From NCBI GenBank assembly GCA_051453625.1, contig JBOZIK010000001.1:57839473-57903472 (forward strand): a stretch of 64,000 bases of DNA, in the 5' to 3' direction. A program made the translations under genes and the position numbers. This document shows, one piece after another, positions 1-13,654 of this stretch (positions are counted from its first letter, which is position 1; each line of letters opens with the position of its first letter). Source of the DNA: Welwitschia mirabilis (Eukaryota > Gnetophyta > Gnetopsida > Welwitschiales). A model generated the notes under the pieces. That model was not told the DNA's origin, did no database searches, and saw only the letters and a list, made by a program, of their open reading frames with translations.

Positions 1-1680
1 GTAATGAGTATGCTATGAACCAAGTTCCCTTACACATCTCAAGAACATAAAAGTCATGGTAGAGTAAATATACTCATTTACATTCTTGGTTTTAGATAAA
101 AGTAAATGTGCTTGTTCAAATGATCATTTATTTTAAAATTTTTAAAATATATTAATCTCATAACAAAAGGAAGAAAATATCTATGCATAATATAGTACAG
201 CTATCACATTTACGAAGAATTTAAACGAGCAAATAAGATGCAAAATATATTATTATGCCCTTTTGAAACTTTTAATGCATTAGTTTCATTATGTGATTTT
301 AATTTCTCATATAATGGGATTATGTAATTTTAAATGTTTGGATTGATTTTCTCATAAAATTATTTAACATAATTTTTATCAATTTCATGATAAGTTATAA
401 AGATTACAAACTAAAGTTAATTTTAAAATGACATCTTATTTGATGAGGAACTTAAATAAGGATATATGCTCATTTGATTAAAAGCTTAATATACTTATTA
501 TTCAAGAAAATAAGGCTTACAAAATATGAGGTATGATAGACATGGACTTTTTTTACTTTTATTTTCCCATAAGATTTTTTTTTGACAATATAACCTTTTG
601 AAATATAATATTGACACTTTTTATTCTTTAAAACTTAATGATACATGTTCTTAGGTGTTTTTATCACCTTTTATGATAACGTTTATTTTATGATTTATAA
701 TTTCTTATATTCTTCTTTTATTTAATACAACATTGTTAGTCAAAATCTATTTCATAACTAAATACAAATACTTTGTACATTGATTTATAATATTTAGATA
801 ATATTCAAGATTAAGCATAATATATTTAATATCACATAGCATCTTAATAATAAGAATATTTAATCTTTATGTTACTTCACTATATTCTATGTAATACCAT
901 AGAAGCATTTAACTAGTTTCTTTATAATTAAGTAACTATGGCTATGATATTTAAATATCATAGACCTATGAAGTACTACACTTTTGCACCTTCTAACGAC
1001 TTCTTTCTTATTATATATTTATATGTACCATAATATCACATCTATAATAATCATCATATTTAAGGCAAAAAATTATTCTAATTCTGTCTTATATAACATA
1101 ATGCAAGATACACATTATATTTTCATTATATCATAATTCTTCATAATTAATAAATTATCCAAGGATTATGTATAGATTAGACATATTAACATATAGTAAA
1201 CATTAATAATTAAATTGCCTAATTTTATAACCTGTGAATTACTTTATTTAGTGGTATATCTTATTCTACTAAGTAAGCATTATAAGGTTGAAAGTAATAT
1301 TTATTTCTTATTAATAAATAACTAACTCTCTATGTAGATATTTTCTAACTATATAAGTCAATGCTAAGTGCAGTCATGATTTTTAACTACCTTCCTTAAC
1401 TTATGCAACTTATTAATTCCTAATTTCATATATGAAATGTTGATACTTGTGGATTAAGATATATGTGCATGTGATAAATCATGTACCAATTCTTCATTGG
1501 TTGTGAGACTTATATGATAATATAAACTTATAGTTTAAAGACATAAACCTAGAATTTAAAAATCTATATCTAAAACCTGAAACTAAATGTAAATCTCCTA
1601 CACATCTGAAAACTTAAGCTATTGGATTTGACAAAGAATCTAAAGGTAAAGGACTTAAGGTTAATGATAATTGTAAGTTG
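1..1680. other. AT-rich intergenic DNA, no gene seen
   Basis: No reading frame of note, no recognisable protein fragment and no RNA gene were found on either strand. The sequence is AT-rich, like the repeat unit that follows, but I could not match it to that unit. Confidence 0.6.
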
Positions 1681-4600
1681 TTTTTTATAACGAATATCTA
1701 ATTTATAGGTAAAAATAGCCTTATTTCAAGTATTTTTAAATAAGTTAATTTAATTCAAGTTAATACAAATAGAAAGAATAATCTTAAGCCCATACACTTA
1801 CCAAACTCATATAATCAATAATTGTAAAATATTCAACATAATGATTTAACAAATCATTATTTTACAACATAAACATATTTAGATCAGATTAAGTATTTAT
1901 TTTTTAAATTGAAAAAAGCCAAAAGTTACTTTATATAAATATCATTAAAATAAAGTAGAATTCATCTCGAATGCTTCAAAAGTAAAAGTATTATTTAAAA
2001 AAAAATATCCATAGTTAAGAGATGAGGTAACATAAACCTCTTAACTCCATAAAATCCTTCTAATATTTTAACATATAGGCTTAAACTCATTTGAAATAGA
2101 AGTTCTTATCCTTAAAGTGATTTTTATTTTGGCTTTCTAATTATGGGAAAACAAGGTTATAATAAGGCTATGTTAAGATTTCTTCTTAGGTATAGGGTAT
2201 GATTTCTACCTTGAATTATAACATCTTTCTACAACATATAAATTGGAATATTTTAAGTTTTATAATTTATTTCTCAATAGTTGCATGTCGTCACATTTAA
2301 AGAATAGATGTGTTTGATCCTTTACATTTATTTAGCATCTATATTTGTTATTACTAATAAGAGTATTTTTTGTTCTACATCTTTTTGTAGAAATCCTATT
2401 TTTAAAAGTTTGTAGGAGAATAAGTTAACTTTAGCAAGAAAAGTATGATTGTTCTAGACATTTGTTGTATTGTCATATTTCCAATTATAATAATGTGATG
2501 CATGGTGTTTCTTAATATTATAACTTTCTTATAATGTTTTTTAATATTATAATATTCTTATACATTTCAATGACATTCTCCCCTATCTTAAGTTGAATGT
2601 TTACAAAACCACAATTTAATCTTTTTAAAATCCTTTGAGATTGGAAAAGCATTAATAATCCTAAGTACATCCTTAAAAGAGAAATTCTCATAACCATACA
2701 TCTACTTTATAACCTAAATAGATGATTTAGTTTTTGTATGTAGCTATTATAGCAATTTTTCCATTAAGGCATAATATTTATAAATTTTTTTGTTATATGG
2801 TATAATTCTTTAATTTTTTTTAAGATTCTCCTATTATTAATGAAATCAAGGACTAATAAAGATGTTTCTAATGTATAAATAAGATACAAGATAGAAAATG
2901 CAAACAAGATTATATAACCTAGAACTTTTTCACTCGAGATAGAATTTTAGTCTTCTATCTTATTAATATTTTTTATTTCAAACTTTTCATTCATATAATT
3001 AATAAACAAATAAGTACTTAAATAGTCAACTAGGAATTAATTAATAACACATCCTAAAAAATTATTATATGCACTAGAATATGTATTTAATAAACCAAAT
3101 AATGCAATTTTCTTTTCTTAAGATTAATCATGAGTCATAAGGTTTTTAAAAATTAATGTAGAGGATTCCTCTTCTTGGAAATATAAGAACAAAATAGTAT
3201 TATCAACACAATAAATATGAATAAATTTAGAGTATCTATAAGCTATTTAAATATCTTTAATTTCTCATTTAGTTATGTGTTCTTTATGAGCTTAGCTTAA
3301 AATCACTTCATGAAAATAACAAACATGAAAGATAATGTACCTTTAAAAACGATCATTTCTAGCATTAATATTTCTTATTCTAAACACATTAGTAAGAATG
3401 TTAAAGTTGCTTAACATGAAATAATATTAAAGTTTCTTAAGTTAGTGATTAATAGAATCATATCTAGTTAGCACATTTGTTATAAATTCTTAATTGATTC
3501 TAAATCATATTATTTGGAAATATCTAATTTAAATATTACAAAATTTTTCCTTTATGTAGAGGCCAAGTGAATGATCTCTTGGAGTAGTAAAACATTAATT
3601 AATAATATATCTTCTTCTAATAAAACATATATGTTTAGAGTCTATGATCAAAGATAAGGATCTAGTTATTATAAACCTTAATGTGTAATTTATTAATGTT
3701 TATTTTAATATCTTATTTCTTCCATCTCATAGATATGCCTTATACTCCTTATTATATCCTAATTTTGTGTTTCATTTATTTTATAATTATTCATTGCTAT
3801 GTTTATAATAAATCTATAGATCAACTAATGATTAATCTCAATAAATAAATATTACTGTATCTTAGATAAGTAATACAACATTTAAAACATAAATGAAAAT
3901 ATGTAATTAGACAAAGGTATATTCATACCTAATCTCATAAAACTTTTGACCTCATATTATCATAAGAAAAATTATGAAAAATATGTTACCAGCATATAAG
4001 ATCTATTCCATTTCTTCTAATGAAATAAATACATGTAATTATTAGAACTTAAAGGATGTGGAAGAAATTGTACAAATTATGTATTATTTTAGATACCAAA
4101 TGATATTCTATATCTATTAATATTATAATAGGTCATGATCTTAGTGANNNNNNNNNNNNNNNNNNNNNNNNNNNNNNNNNNNNNNNNNNNNNNNNNNNNN
4201 NNNNNNNNNNNNNNNNNNNNNNNNNNNNNNNNNNNNNNNNNNNNNNNGTACTTAGATGTATAATATATAACTCATCTTAAGTCTTTAATTTGTGTTAATA
4301 ACATTTATAAGATACATGATATCTCTTTAACGTATTTAGTACTACTATAATGAAGATCACTATATACATGATAACATATAGTATATAATCTATTATGAAA
4401 CTTTATATTCATGATGATAATATAAGATCTAGATAGGGTTTTGATCATCTATTAATTCCTTATAATAGAAACTTTTAACATTTCTCATTTAATGCAAGTA
4501 TTTGACAATTATAGCACATCATCAATACCTATTAGTATGAAAAACATGTAAATTATACTTCTTTCATGGAAAAATATTAGTATAGGTAAATGAAATGTAT

Positions 4601-4692
4601 CTTAACCTACACGTTTAGTTTTAAAGAAAACATTATTATATGCTTATATCTATAGGTTTTGTATTTTTCAATAATGACTTTAATTTGTTTTC
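1681..4692. repeat. 3.17 kb tandem repeat unit, copy 1
   Basis: This stretch recurs in order and in the same orientation as the next unit. Landmarks: the text starting 'aagcccatacacttacc' occurs near 1787 and 4800; 'cattctcccctatc' near 2573 and 5590; 'ggtcatgatcttagtga' ends at 4147 and 7164; 'gtacttagatgtata' starts at 4248 and 7420. Substitutions and small indels are scattered, so the duplication is not recent. No coding capacity was recognised in either copy. The 100-N gap at 4148-4247 lies inside this copy. The unit boundary (about 1681/4693) is where similarity fades by eye. Confidence 0.85.
4148..4247. other. assembly gap (100 N)
   Basis: The flanks match positions 7164 and 7420 of the second repeat copy, which has 255 bases (7165-7419) between them. 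The true gap is therefore probably near 255 bases, and its content is predicted by the sister copy. Confidence 0.9.
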
Positions 4693-7600
4693 TGTTTTTT
4701 ATAAAGAATATCTAATTTATAGGTAAGAATAACATTATATAAATATGTTTAAATAAGTTTATTTAATACAAGGTCATATAGATAGAAAGCATAATCTTAA
4801 GCCCATACACTTACCAAACTCATATAATCAATACTTGTAAAATATTCAACATAATGATTTAACTAACCATTATTTTACAACATAAACATATTTAGATCAG
4901 AATAAGTATCTATTTTTTAAATTAAAAAAAGCTAAAAGTTACTTTATATAAATATCATTAAAATAAAGTAGAATTCATCTCAAATAGCATCAACAGTAAA
5001 AGTCTTATTTAAAAAAAAAAAAGATTCATAGTTAAGAGATAAGGTAACTTAAACCTCTTAACGCCATAAAATCCTTCTAATATTTTAACATATAGGCTTA
5101 GACTCATTTGAAATAAAATTTCTTAATCTTAAAGTGCTTCTTATTTTGGCTTTCTAAACGTGGAAGAACAAGGTTATAATAAGGCTATGTTAAGATTTCT
5201 TCTTAGGTATAGGGTATGATTTCTACTCTTGAATTATAACATCTTTCTACAACATATAAATGGAATATTTTAAGTTTTATAATTTATTTCTTAATAGTTG
5301 TATGTTGTCACATTTAAAGAATAGATGTGTTTGATCCTTTACATTTATTTATCATCCATATTTGTTATTACTAATAAAAGTATTATTTTTTCTACATCTT
5401 TTTGTAGAAATCCTATTTTTAAAAGTTTGTAGGAGAATAAGTTAACTTTAGCAGGAAAAGTATGATTGTTCTAGACATTTGTTGTATTGCCATATTTCCA
5501 ATTATAATAGTGTGATGCATGGTTTTTCTTAATATTATAACTTTCTTATGATGTTTTTTAATATTATAATATTCTTATACGTTTCAATGACATTCTCCCC
5601 TATCTTAAGTTGAATGTTTATAAAACCATAATTTAATCTTCTTAAAACCCTTTGAGATTGGAAAAGCATTAATAATACTAAGTACATCCTTAAAAGAGAA
5701 ACTCTCATAACCATACATCTACTTTATAACCTAGATAGATGATTTAGTTTTTGTATGTAGCTATTATAATAATTTTTCCATCAAGGCATAATATTTATAA
5801 ATGTTTTTGTTATAAGGTTTAACTGATCAATTTTTTTTAAGATTGTCCTATTATTAATGAAATCAAGGACTAATAAAGATGTCTGTAATGTATAAATAAG
5901 ATACAAGATAGAAAATGCAAACAAGATTATATAACCTAGAACTTTTTCACTCAAGATAGAATTTTAGTCTTCTATCTTATTAATATTTGTCATTTAAAAC
6001 TTTTCATTCATATAATTAATAAAAAAATAAGTACCTAAATAGTTAATTAGGAATTAATTAATAACACATCCTAAAAAATTATTATATACACTAGAATATG
6101 TATTAATAAACTAAATAATGTAATTTTCTTTTCTTAAGATTAATCATGAGTCATAAGGTTTTTAAAAATTAATGTAGAGGATTCCTATTCTTGGAAATAT
6201 AAGAACAAAATAGTATTATCAACACAACAAATATGAATAAATTTAGAGTATTAATAAGCTAGTTAAATATCTTTAATTTCTCATTTAGTTATGAGTGCTC
6301 TATAAGCTTAGCTTAAAATCACTTCGTGAAAATAACAAACATGAAAGATAATGTACCTTTAAAAAAGATCATTTCTAGCATTAATATTTCTTGTTCTAAA
6401 CCCATTAGTAAGAATGTTAAAGTTGCTTAGCATGAAATAATATTAAATTTTCTTAAGTTAGTGATTAATAAAATCATATCAAGTTAGGACATTTATTATA
6501 AATTCTTAATTGATTCTAAATCATATTATTTAGAAATATCTAATTTGAATATTATAAAATTTTTTCCTTTATGTAAAGGACAAGTGAATGATCTCTTGGT
6601 GTAGGAAAATATTAATTAATAATATATATTCTTTTAATAAAACATATATGTTTAGAGGCTATGATCAAAGATAAGGATGTAGTTATTATGAACCTTAATA
6701 TATAATTTATTAATGTTTATTTTAATATCTTGTTTCTTCCATCTCATAGTTATGCCTTATACTCCATATTATATTTTGATTTTGTGTTTTATTTATTTTA
6801 TAATTATTCATTGCTATGTTTATAATAAATCTGTAGATCAAGTAATGATTAATCTTAATAAATAAATATTATTGTATCTTAAATAAGTAATACAACATTT
6901 AAAACATAAATGAAAATACATAATTAGATAAAGATATATTCATACCTAACCTCATAAAAATTTTAACCTCATATTATCATAAGAAAAATTATGAAAAATA
7001 TGTTACCACCATATAAAATCTATTCCATTTCTTCTAATGAAATAAATACATGTAATTATTAGAACTTTAAGGATGTGGAAGAAATCGTAGAAATCATGTA
7101 TTATTTTAGATACCAAATGATATTCTATATCTATTAATATTATAATAGGTCATGATCTTAGTGAGGAGTTGCCTATAATAATTAATAATATAATCTTATT
7201 ATTAATATAATTATTAACATAATTACTCATAAACCTAATGGCATTTCTTATTTTAGAATTTTAAGACATAAAGCACACTAGAATACAAAACTCATAAACT
7301 TTTACCATTACAAATAACTCATTACATTATGATGCATTCTCTTAATTTGAATTTTCTAAAATGGCCATACATAATGTAATACATCATTTATAAAAGAACT
7401 AATTTATTTTTAAATAATGGTACTTAGATGTATAATATATAACTCATCTTAAGTATTTAATTTGTGTTAATAACATTTATAAGATACATGATATCTCTTT
7501 AACGTATTTAGTACTACTATAATGAAGATCATTAAATACATGATAACATATAGTATATTATCTATTATGAAACTTTATATTCATGATGATCATATAAGAC

Positions 7601-7860
7601 CTACATAGTGTTTTGATCAACTATTAATTCCTTATAATACAAACGTTTAATATTTCACATTTAATACATGTGTTTTACAATCATAGCACATCATCAATAC
7701 CTCTTAATATTAAAAACATGTAAATTATACTTCTTTCATGGAAAAATATTAGTATAGGTAAATGAAATGTATCTTAACCTATAAGTCTAGTTTCAAAGAA
7801 AACACTATTATATGCTTATATCTATAGTTTTTGCATTATTCAACCATAACTTTAAAATTT
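4693..7860. repeat. 3.17 kb tandem repeat unit, copy 2
   Basis: Second direct copy, complete through the segment that is missing from copy 1. Its end is marked by 'tgcttatatctatag' near 7813, matching 4641 at the end of copy 1. The two units abut head to tail. I see no LTR ends, PBS or protein remnants, so this may be a tandem duplication of ordinary AT-rich DNA or of an unrecognised element. Confidence 0.8.
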
Positions 7861-7863
7861 GTT

Positions 7864-8770
7864 TTATGTTTTAATTGATCCTTCTTTATTTCTCTCCTTT
7901 TCATTGTTTATTTCACCATTACTTGCTTGAACTCTCTTTTTACTTTCTTTATTATGTGATGAAATATCTTCTAATATTTCTTGATTTGATTCCTCTCCCT
8001 CTCTAATAAATAATCTTATTAATTCTAAACTGTAATCCTCATTTTCGATTATTAAGTTGTTGTTACTAAGTTGACTTTTTTTCATTGATTTTATCTTAGT
8101 ACTTAAATTCTTCATTAATCTCATAAGTTGAACTTCTTTCAGAGGTGAAATTTCTTCATCCTTAAAAAGTAAGTAAAAACAAGAAATACAATCTAATATT
8201 TCAATGTTATCCTCATCTTCTTCTTCACCATTCTCATTATCCTATTGCATATTATTAAATTCAGTAGAAGAAGAAATGCAGTAATGATATCTATACTAAA
8301 TTAAAGAAATTTTAGATTTTTCATGAGTGGATTCTTCATTTGGATTATCTAACACTTCAATATCATTATGTAATAAATGGTCATCCTCATTCCTATTGTC
8401 AAAATATTAAGTTATCATTGTCTCCCTTTTCATCATCTTCTAATGAGTAGGATGTTGAAGTTAGATTTGTAATTCCATCTTCTTTTTGAAAGTAAGAATC
8501 ATTACCATTTTTTTTAAGTTCTCCTTATTTTACTCAAGGTAGGATGTATAAGAGTAGATTTTAGGTTGTTATATTATATAAGAACCTAGATTTTGTAATA
8601 GTATTTCTTGCAAGATCTCAATTAGATTTTCTAGATTTTTGTTAATACTTTCTAGGATTTTTTTGGTAGTTTCTAGGCTTTTGTTGGTATTTTCTTAGTT
8701 CTTCTCTGTTTTATTAATTATTTGTTTCATTGAATCATTTTCTTCCTCATTTTTCTTTATAGTAATTCAT
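7864..8770 (-). pseudogene. degenerate acidic, coiled-coil-like reading frame
   Basis: The longest open part is 7864-8124, and the same frame extends upstream on the minus strand to about 8290 with few stops. Readable stretches are rich in Glu/Asp/Asn/Lys, for example 'NGEEEDEDNIEIL' around 8200. Further upstream (about 8570-8760, another frame) a stretch alternates Leu/Ile with Lys/Glu/Asn like a coiled coil ('KILESINKNLENLIEIL'). Acidic, coiled-coil N-terminal proteins occur in gag/coat regions of some plant retroelements, but no zinc knuckle or enzyme motif is visible. I do not recognise the family. Confidence 0.35.
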
Positions 8771-11189
8771 GGGATATGGATGGGATTGATAAAAGTAATT
8801 GTAGAAAGTTTGTATAAATAAGGTTAAATCCCTAAAATGTGGAGGACTTTTATTGTTATGTTTATATGATGTTTGGAAAGAAGAGGGGGAATAATAAGAT
8901 GGCTAAAAATAGGAATGAACTCAATCCCTACTTTCAACATTATTTTATATTACTTCCTCTCTTTTAAAAACCTCTTAAAGTGTTTTCTCACTATAAACCT
9001 TAGAATATTTTAAGTTTATCCTTATTTCTATAAGAATCACCCAAAGTGTTTTCTTACTATTATCCTTAAAATTTTTTAAGTTTCTCCTTCTTTTAGTAAG
9101 AATTTCCCCAAGGGTTCTTATATTACTATTCATAATTAAGAAGAAAGGGAAAAAGAGGATCTAAATTAAGATGAAGATAAGTGCATAGTAAAGGTTAAGT
9201 TCTACTTTCTTTAATGTTTTAACAAAATTGACTATCATTATATTCTAAAAAATTCCTTTCAAGAAATTAGATTTAGGAAAAAATAAACTTAAAAAAGATA
9301 TTATACACACTTGAAAGTTGCATCCCGATTGTATTTCAAAGTCAAATAACCCTTCTCTAATACTTTCTTATATTAGTAGTCCTTTCTCTCTCATATTTCC
9401 TTCCCATATTGACCATGCCACAACATCCTGCAATTAGAAAATAATAAACAATAAAATAAAAAATAACTAACAATTGTCCTCCTAGTCATAGGGATGATAG
9501 AGAGGATGACAAAAACTAAAACCACAAACTAAAAATAAAAATTTAGTGGCAAGCCAAAATCCAAAAACAGATCCATAGACTATCATCCTTCTTGTCATGA
9601 AAATGACATAGGGACAAAAAAAATAAAAATAGAAAGATAAAAATTGCTAAAACCTAAAGATAAAATGTAGAAAACCAAAATAGGAGTCTTGTCCACCTTG
9701 TCATAAAGACAATAGGGAAGATAACCATTATTTTACTATTAAAATAAAAATCAAAATAAAAATTCACAAACAAAAAGTAACTAGGAAATCTATGTTGTCA
9801 TTGTTAATGTCATGGAAATGACAAAGAGGATAATAGACTTTTATTAAAAAACTGAGAAAAAAAAAATCGAAAACGGAAAATAAAAAAATGAAAACTAAAA
9901 AAACTAAAAAATTAAAAATTAAAAGACTAAAAACCGAAAAAAGCCAGAATAAAAAAATTGAAAAACCAAAAACCAAAAATTGAAAATTAAAAAAACTGAA
10001 AATTAAAGAATTAAAAAATAAAATTTAAAAACCAAAAAAATAAAAAAAAAAGACAATGTCACTATAGATAAATAACTAAACAGAAATCTCATTTACTTAC
10101 TCAAATGATAGCAATCCTCATGCTCCTTAATAACCCTACCCAGTAATGGTTCCAAGATGTTGCAATGTGTATTTTTATAACTTCATGTATTACTCCAAAT
10201 CCTATTCATCAAAATATATATATTGCAAAATACACACTCTAGTATGAATGGAAGTGATCCAAATGTCATAATCCATCAAAGACTCATGAGAGAAGAATGA
10301 AAATTGATTTTCAAAGGGAATATCATAGCCAGAACTTAAAAAGTGCAGGAAATAAAGATATGATATAATACGAGTGCAATTAAATCTAAATGCAATGTAA
10401 AATAAATCTAAAACTACTTGCTTTGGCCTTAATAAAGGTTATTTTCAAAACCTATGTCATCAATGAAACTATTAATGTATTAATGACAATGTAAACCATA
10501 AGGAATATATGATAGATCCAAAATGCATAAATGAAATAGAGTTTTATATTAGTGATCAAACCAACATCTAGGTTATAAAACAACTAGACCTCAATGGAGG
10601 ATGCACAACTTAACACCAAGGACACTCTTTATGCAACTTTTAATATAAATCTCCCAACCTTCAATTTGTTGTCACGAGAATGTATAGTGCATCAAAGATG
10701 GAGAGGAGAGGTGGGGATGCAGGGAGGAGGGATAGGTGAATTGGTGATGTGGAAGGGATGGGGATGGTCTTATTTATAGGATTAAGAAGCAAAATTGATG
10801 CATAAAAGGTGTTAGAAAATGAACTCAATTATAAGAAAGAAATATATGAAATAGACAAAGATCAGCTACTGGTTATAAGTATCATCCTGTTTATCATAGG
10901 AACAACCAAGGGGATGATGGCTCGAATGTTACATTCATTATCTACATTTCATGGGGAAGATCATGGAGATGATACCCCTTTAGAAAAGATGACTACTCCC
11001 ATCCATGTTAGCATTCGCATGTGGCATCTACAGTGCTATCATCTTAGCTTTCGTAGAAATAACAGAGGGGACAATGATCCTCTTTGTCTTTTTAGCTTAA
11101 TAAAAGTCGTCCTTTTACATCAGTGATCTTCCTCCAGAGTTACATGCATTAGAATGTGCCTTAAATGCCTCTAATCATGCCAAGAATTG
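8771..11189. other. low-complexity non-coding stretch
   Basis: No gene is seen. Between about 9470 and 9850 a motif around 'gtcatNNNgatga..agggatga' recurs four times at roughly 100-base spacing, separated by A-rich spacers, like a decayed tandem repeat. From about 9840 to 10060 the plus strand is nearly all A with short 'aaaaccaaaaa' and 'gaaaattaaaa' units. The small frames at 10594-10779 and 10809-11126 have no recognisable similarity. Confidence 0.5.
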
Positions 11190-11763
11190 CATATATAAGC
11201 AATATAAATCAAAATCCTCAAGGAGGATTTTTTTTGAATAAACCAAAACAAAAAGACATTCTTTTGTACTATTGAGATCTTGGTCTAATAAACTACACTA
11301 TACATTCTTGGACTTGTGAACTTACTTTTAAATAGTATATATCTAACTTTGTTATACTTTAGATCTAGTGGAGTAAGTGCATTTTGGCATGCTATTATCA
11401 CTAAAATCTTTGCTCTGTAAAGGTTGAAACTTATCCTCAAAAATTCTATTTGTAAAGATTATAGGTTGACCTAAGAAACTTGAAAATAAATCAACAAGGA
11501 CCTAGATTAGCTAAGGGTGGAAGCTAATTACAAAGAATGGAGTGAGAGTTTTCTCGAGCCACTATAAATTGTGTATCTGATGAACTTATTTGGTATTTTT
11601 TATTTTTAGTTATTATCATCTTTCTTCATTTGATATTATTTAATAATATCTTAGTCCATTAATTCAAATGCTCAAATATACTTAGTGAATTTTTAGAGGG
11701 TAAAATTTAAATTATAAACTCTATTTATCCTCTGTCCCCTGCTTTAGGGTTATAAATCTAACA
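11190..11763 (+). repeat. Copia-1 5' LTR (R/U5 part)
   Basis: Matches 19035-19602 in the same orientation. Shared landmarks include 'atataaatcaaaa' near the start, 'tttagatct' in the middle, 'cttagtccatt' and the end 'agggtt..aaatctaaca'. The sequence 'atatataagcaatataa' at about 11190 may be the TATA region. The LTR ends in CA at 11763 and the PBS begins two bases later. Upstream of 11190 similarity to the 3' LTR is lost. Confidence 0.75.
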
Positions 11764-11765
11764 TT

Positions 11766-11776
11766 TGGTATTAGAG
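11766..11776 (+). other. Copia-1 primer-binding site
   Basis: 'tggtattagag' begins two bases after the LTR end. The plant consensus complementary to the 3' end of initiator tRNA-Met is TGGTATCAGAG, so there is one difference (C to T). Confidence 0.8.
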
Positions 11777-11819
11777 TAAAGTTGAGTTAGTTATGAATAC
11801 TAATAGATCTTAACTTCTA

Positions 11820-13110
11820 AATCCTAGCTATGAGTAATCATATTGATGACCTCTCTACTAGAAGATCACCTATGTTTGATGAAAATAACTATGCTTACTG
11901 GAAGATATAAATAAGAGTCTTTCTTGGATTTCTTGATGTAGACATTGAGGAGATTATAAACAATGGATATGTTGTGTCTATAATAGCTAAAACCAATAGT
12001 AATGGTACCTTTATAATTGTTAAGAAACCTCAAGACCAATGGATTCCTACTGACAAGGATAAAGTAACCATAGATTCATATGCCCTTAATGCTAATACTT
12101 TTTATTTTTTCTTTTTTTTTTTGTGGTTTGTATAGATGAAATTGATAGGATAGTTGATTGTGAACATGTTAAGGAAGCTTGAAACATACTTGAAAGATCC
12201 CATGAAGGGATATCCACTGTAAAACAAGTAAAGCTATAGATTGTTATCTCAAAGTTTAAAGATATTAAAATAGAAGAAGAATAAATTCTATAGGAGTTCC
12301 TTGCCAAATTTATAGATATAGTAAACTCAATGACAAGTCTAGGTAAAACAATGAGTAAAGAAAACTTGATATGAAAAGTACTAAGATCTCTCCCAAAGCA
12401 TTTTGAGCCAAAGGTTATTACATCAAAGAAAGTAAGAACATCAATCGAATGATCCAAGATCAACTACAAGGTAATATTTAAACTTATGAGTTAAAGTTCT
12501 CTAAAGATAAGAAAAAATGTCTTATGTTAAAAAGTTGTAGAAATATTCCAGATTTGAAAGATCAAATAAAGATTTTAGTGAGGACAAAGTTGCACTATTA
12601 GTAGAAGGTTTATGAAATTCTTACACAAAAGAAAATGAGATGGTAAACCAAGTAAGGAATCAAAAATGGATTAGTTTAAGCCACAAAGAGATTAATAAAA
12701 AGGAAAGAAGATCCAATTCTATGCCTATAAAGGATATGGACATATTACAAAAAAATGTCTTAATAATAGAAGAGATCAGAGAAAATCCAAGAAATTATCA
12801 TNNNNNNNNNNNNNNNNNNNNNNNNNNNNNNNNNNNNNNNNNNNNNNNNNNNNNNNNNNNNNNNNNNNNNNNNNNNNNNNNNNNNNNNNNNNNNNNNNNN
12901 NATGTCTTAATAATAGAAGAGATCAGAGAAAATCCAAGAAATTATCATTCGTTATCACTTGGAATAGGGTATATGAATAAGACAATAGCAACTCAAGTCA
13001 AGAATCAGATGGAGATAGGGGACTTTCTTTTATGGCAATAGTTCCTTCCTTGAGAAACATGACATGCTTAATAGAACTAGATGACTTAGACCTTATTGAA
13101 GAAGATTAAG
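11820..13110 (+). pseudogene. Copia-1 gag (UBN2-type) remnant
   Basis: Around 11863-11950 the translation gives 'SPMFDENNYAYWKI' then a stop then 'VFLGFLDVDIEEIINNGY', the usual start of a Copia gag (capsid, gag polyprotein of the UBN2 type). The similarity continues to about 12450 ('SKFKDIK', 'LPKHFEPKV'). A zinc-knuckle relic lies at 12720-12758: 'YAYKGYGHITKKC'. The family pattern is C-x2-C-x4-H-x4-C; here both first cysteines read Tyr, consistent with G-to-A changes (TGC/TGT to TAC/TAT). Many stops are present. Two gaps disturb the 3' end. Confidence 0.8.
12755..12948. other. probable false assembly gap
   Basis: The 47 bases before the 100-N run (12755-12801) are identical to the 47 bases after it (12902-12948). 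This is what an unmerged contig overlap looks like. The gag reading frame makes sense if the two ends are the same sequence counted once. Confidence 0.85.
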
Positions 13111-13150
13111 AAGAGCTAAAAAATACCTATCAAGGACTCTACTGAGAATG

Positions 13151-13433
13151 NNNNNNNNNNNNNNNNNNNNNNNNNNNNNNNNNNNNNNNNNNNNNNNNNN
13201 NNNNNNNNNNNNNNNNNNNNNNNNNNNNNNNNNNNNNNNNNNNNNNNNNNNNNNNNNNNNNNNNNNNNNNNNNNNNNNNNNNNNNNNNNNNNNNNNNNNN
13301 NNNNNNNNNNNNNNNNNNNNNNNNNNNNNNNNNNNNNNNNNNNNNNNNNNNNNNNNNNNNNNNNNNNNNNNNNNNNNNNNNNNNNNNNNNNNNNNNNNNN
13401 NNNNNNNNNNNNNNNNNNNNNNNNNNNNNNNNN
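13151..13433. other. assembly gap (283 N)
   Basis: A run of 283 N, not the 100-N default seen elsewhere, so the size is perhaps estimated. It falls between the gag end and the protease of Copia-1. Confidence 0.9.
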
Positions 13434-13654
13434 TTTATTTCAAAGACTATTTGTTATTTTTATGCAAAGTTAGATCATTCAAAATTATTTTGTAAATTTA
13501 GAAAGATAATGTTATTTTTAATTCTAGCTAGTACCTTTTCATTTAAATTTATTTCAAAGAATTATATACCACAATAGTCCAAAAGGACTAAATTAGTAAG
13601 AACTAATAATCTAAAAGGCTTGTTGATCCAAATAGCATTTAAGGTATCAAATGA

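Noticed and set aside
9764-9976. Phe/Leu-rich 70-residue minus-strand frame resembling a membrane protein
   Set aside because: It is the complement of a nearly pure A-rich low-complexity run.
13148-13495. 115-residue frame across the 283-N gap
   Set aside because: It is almost entirely N; no real coding evidence.
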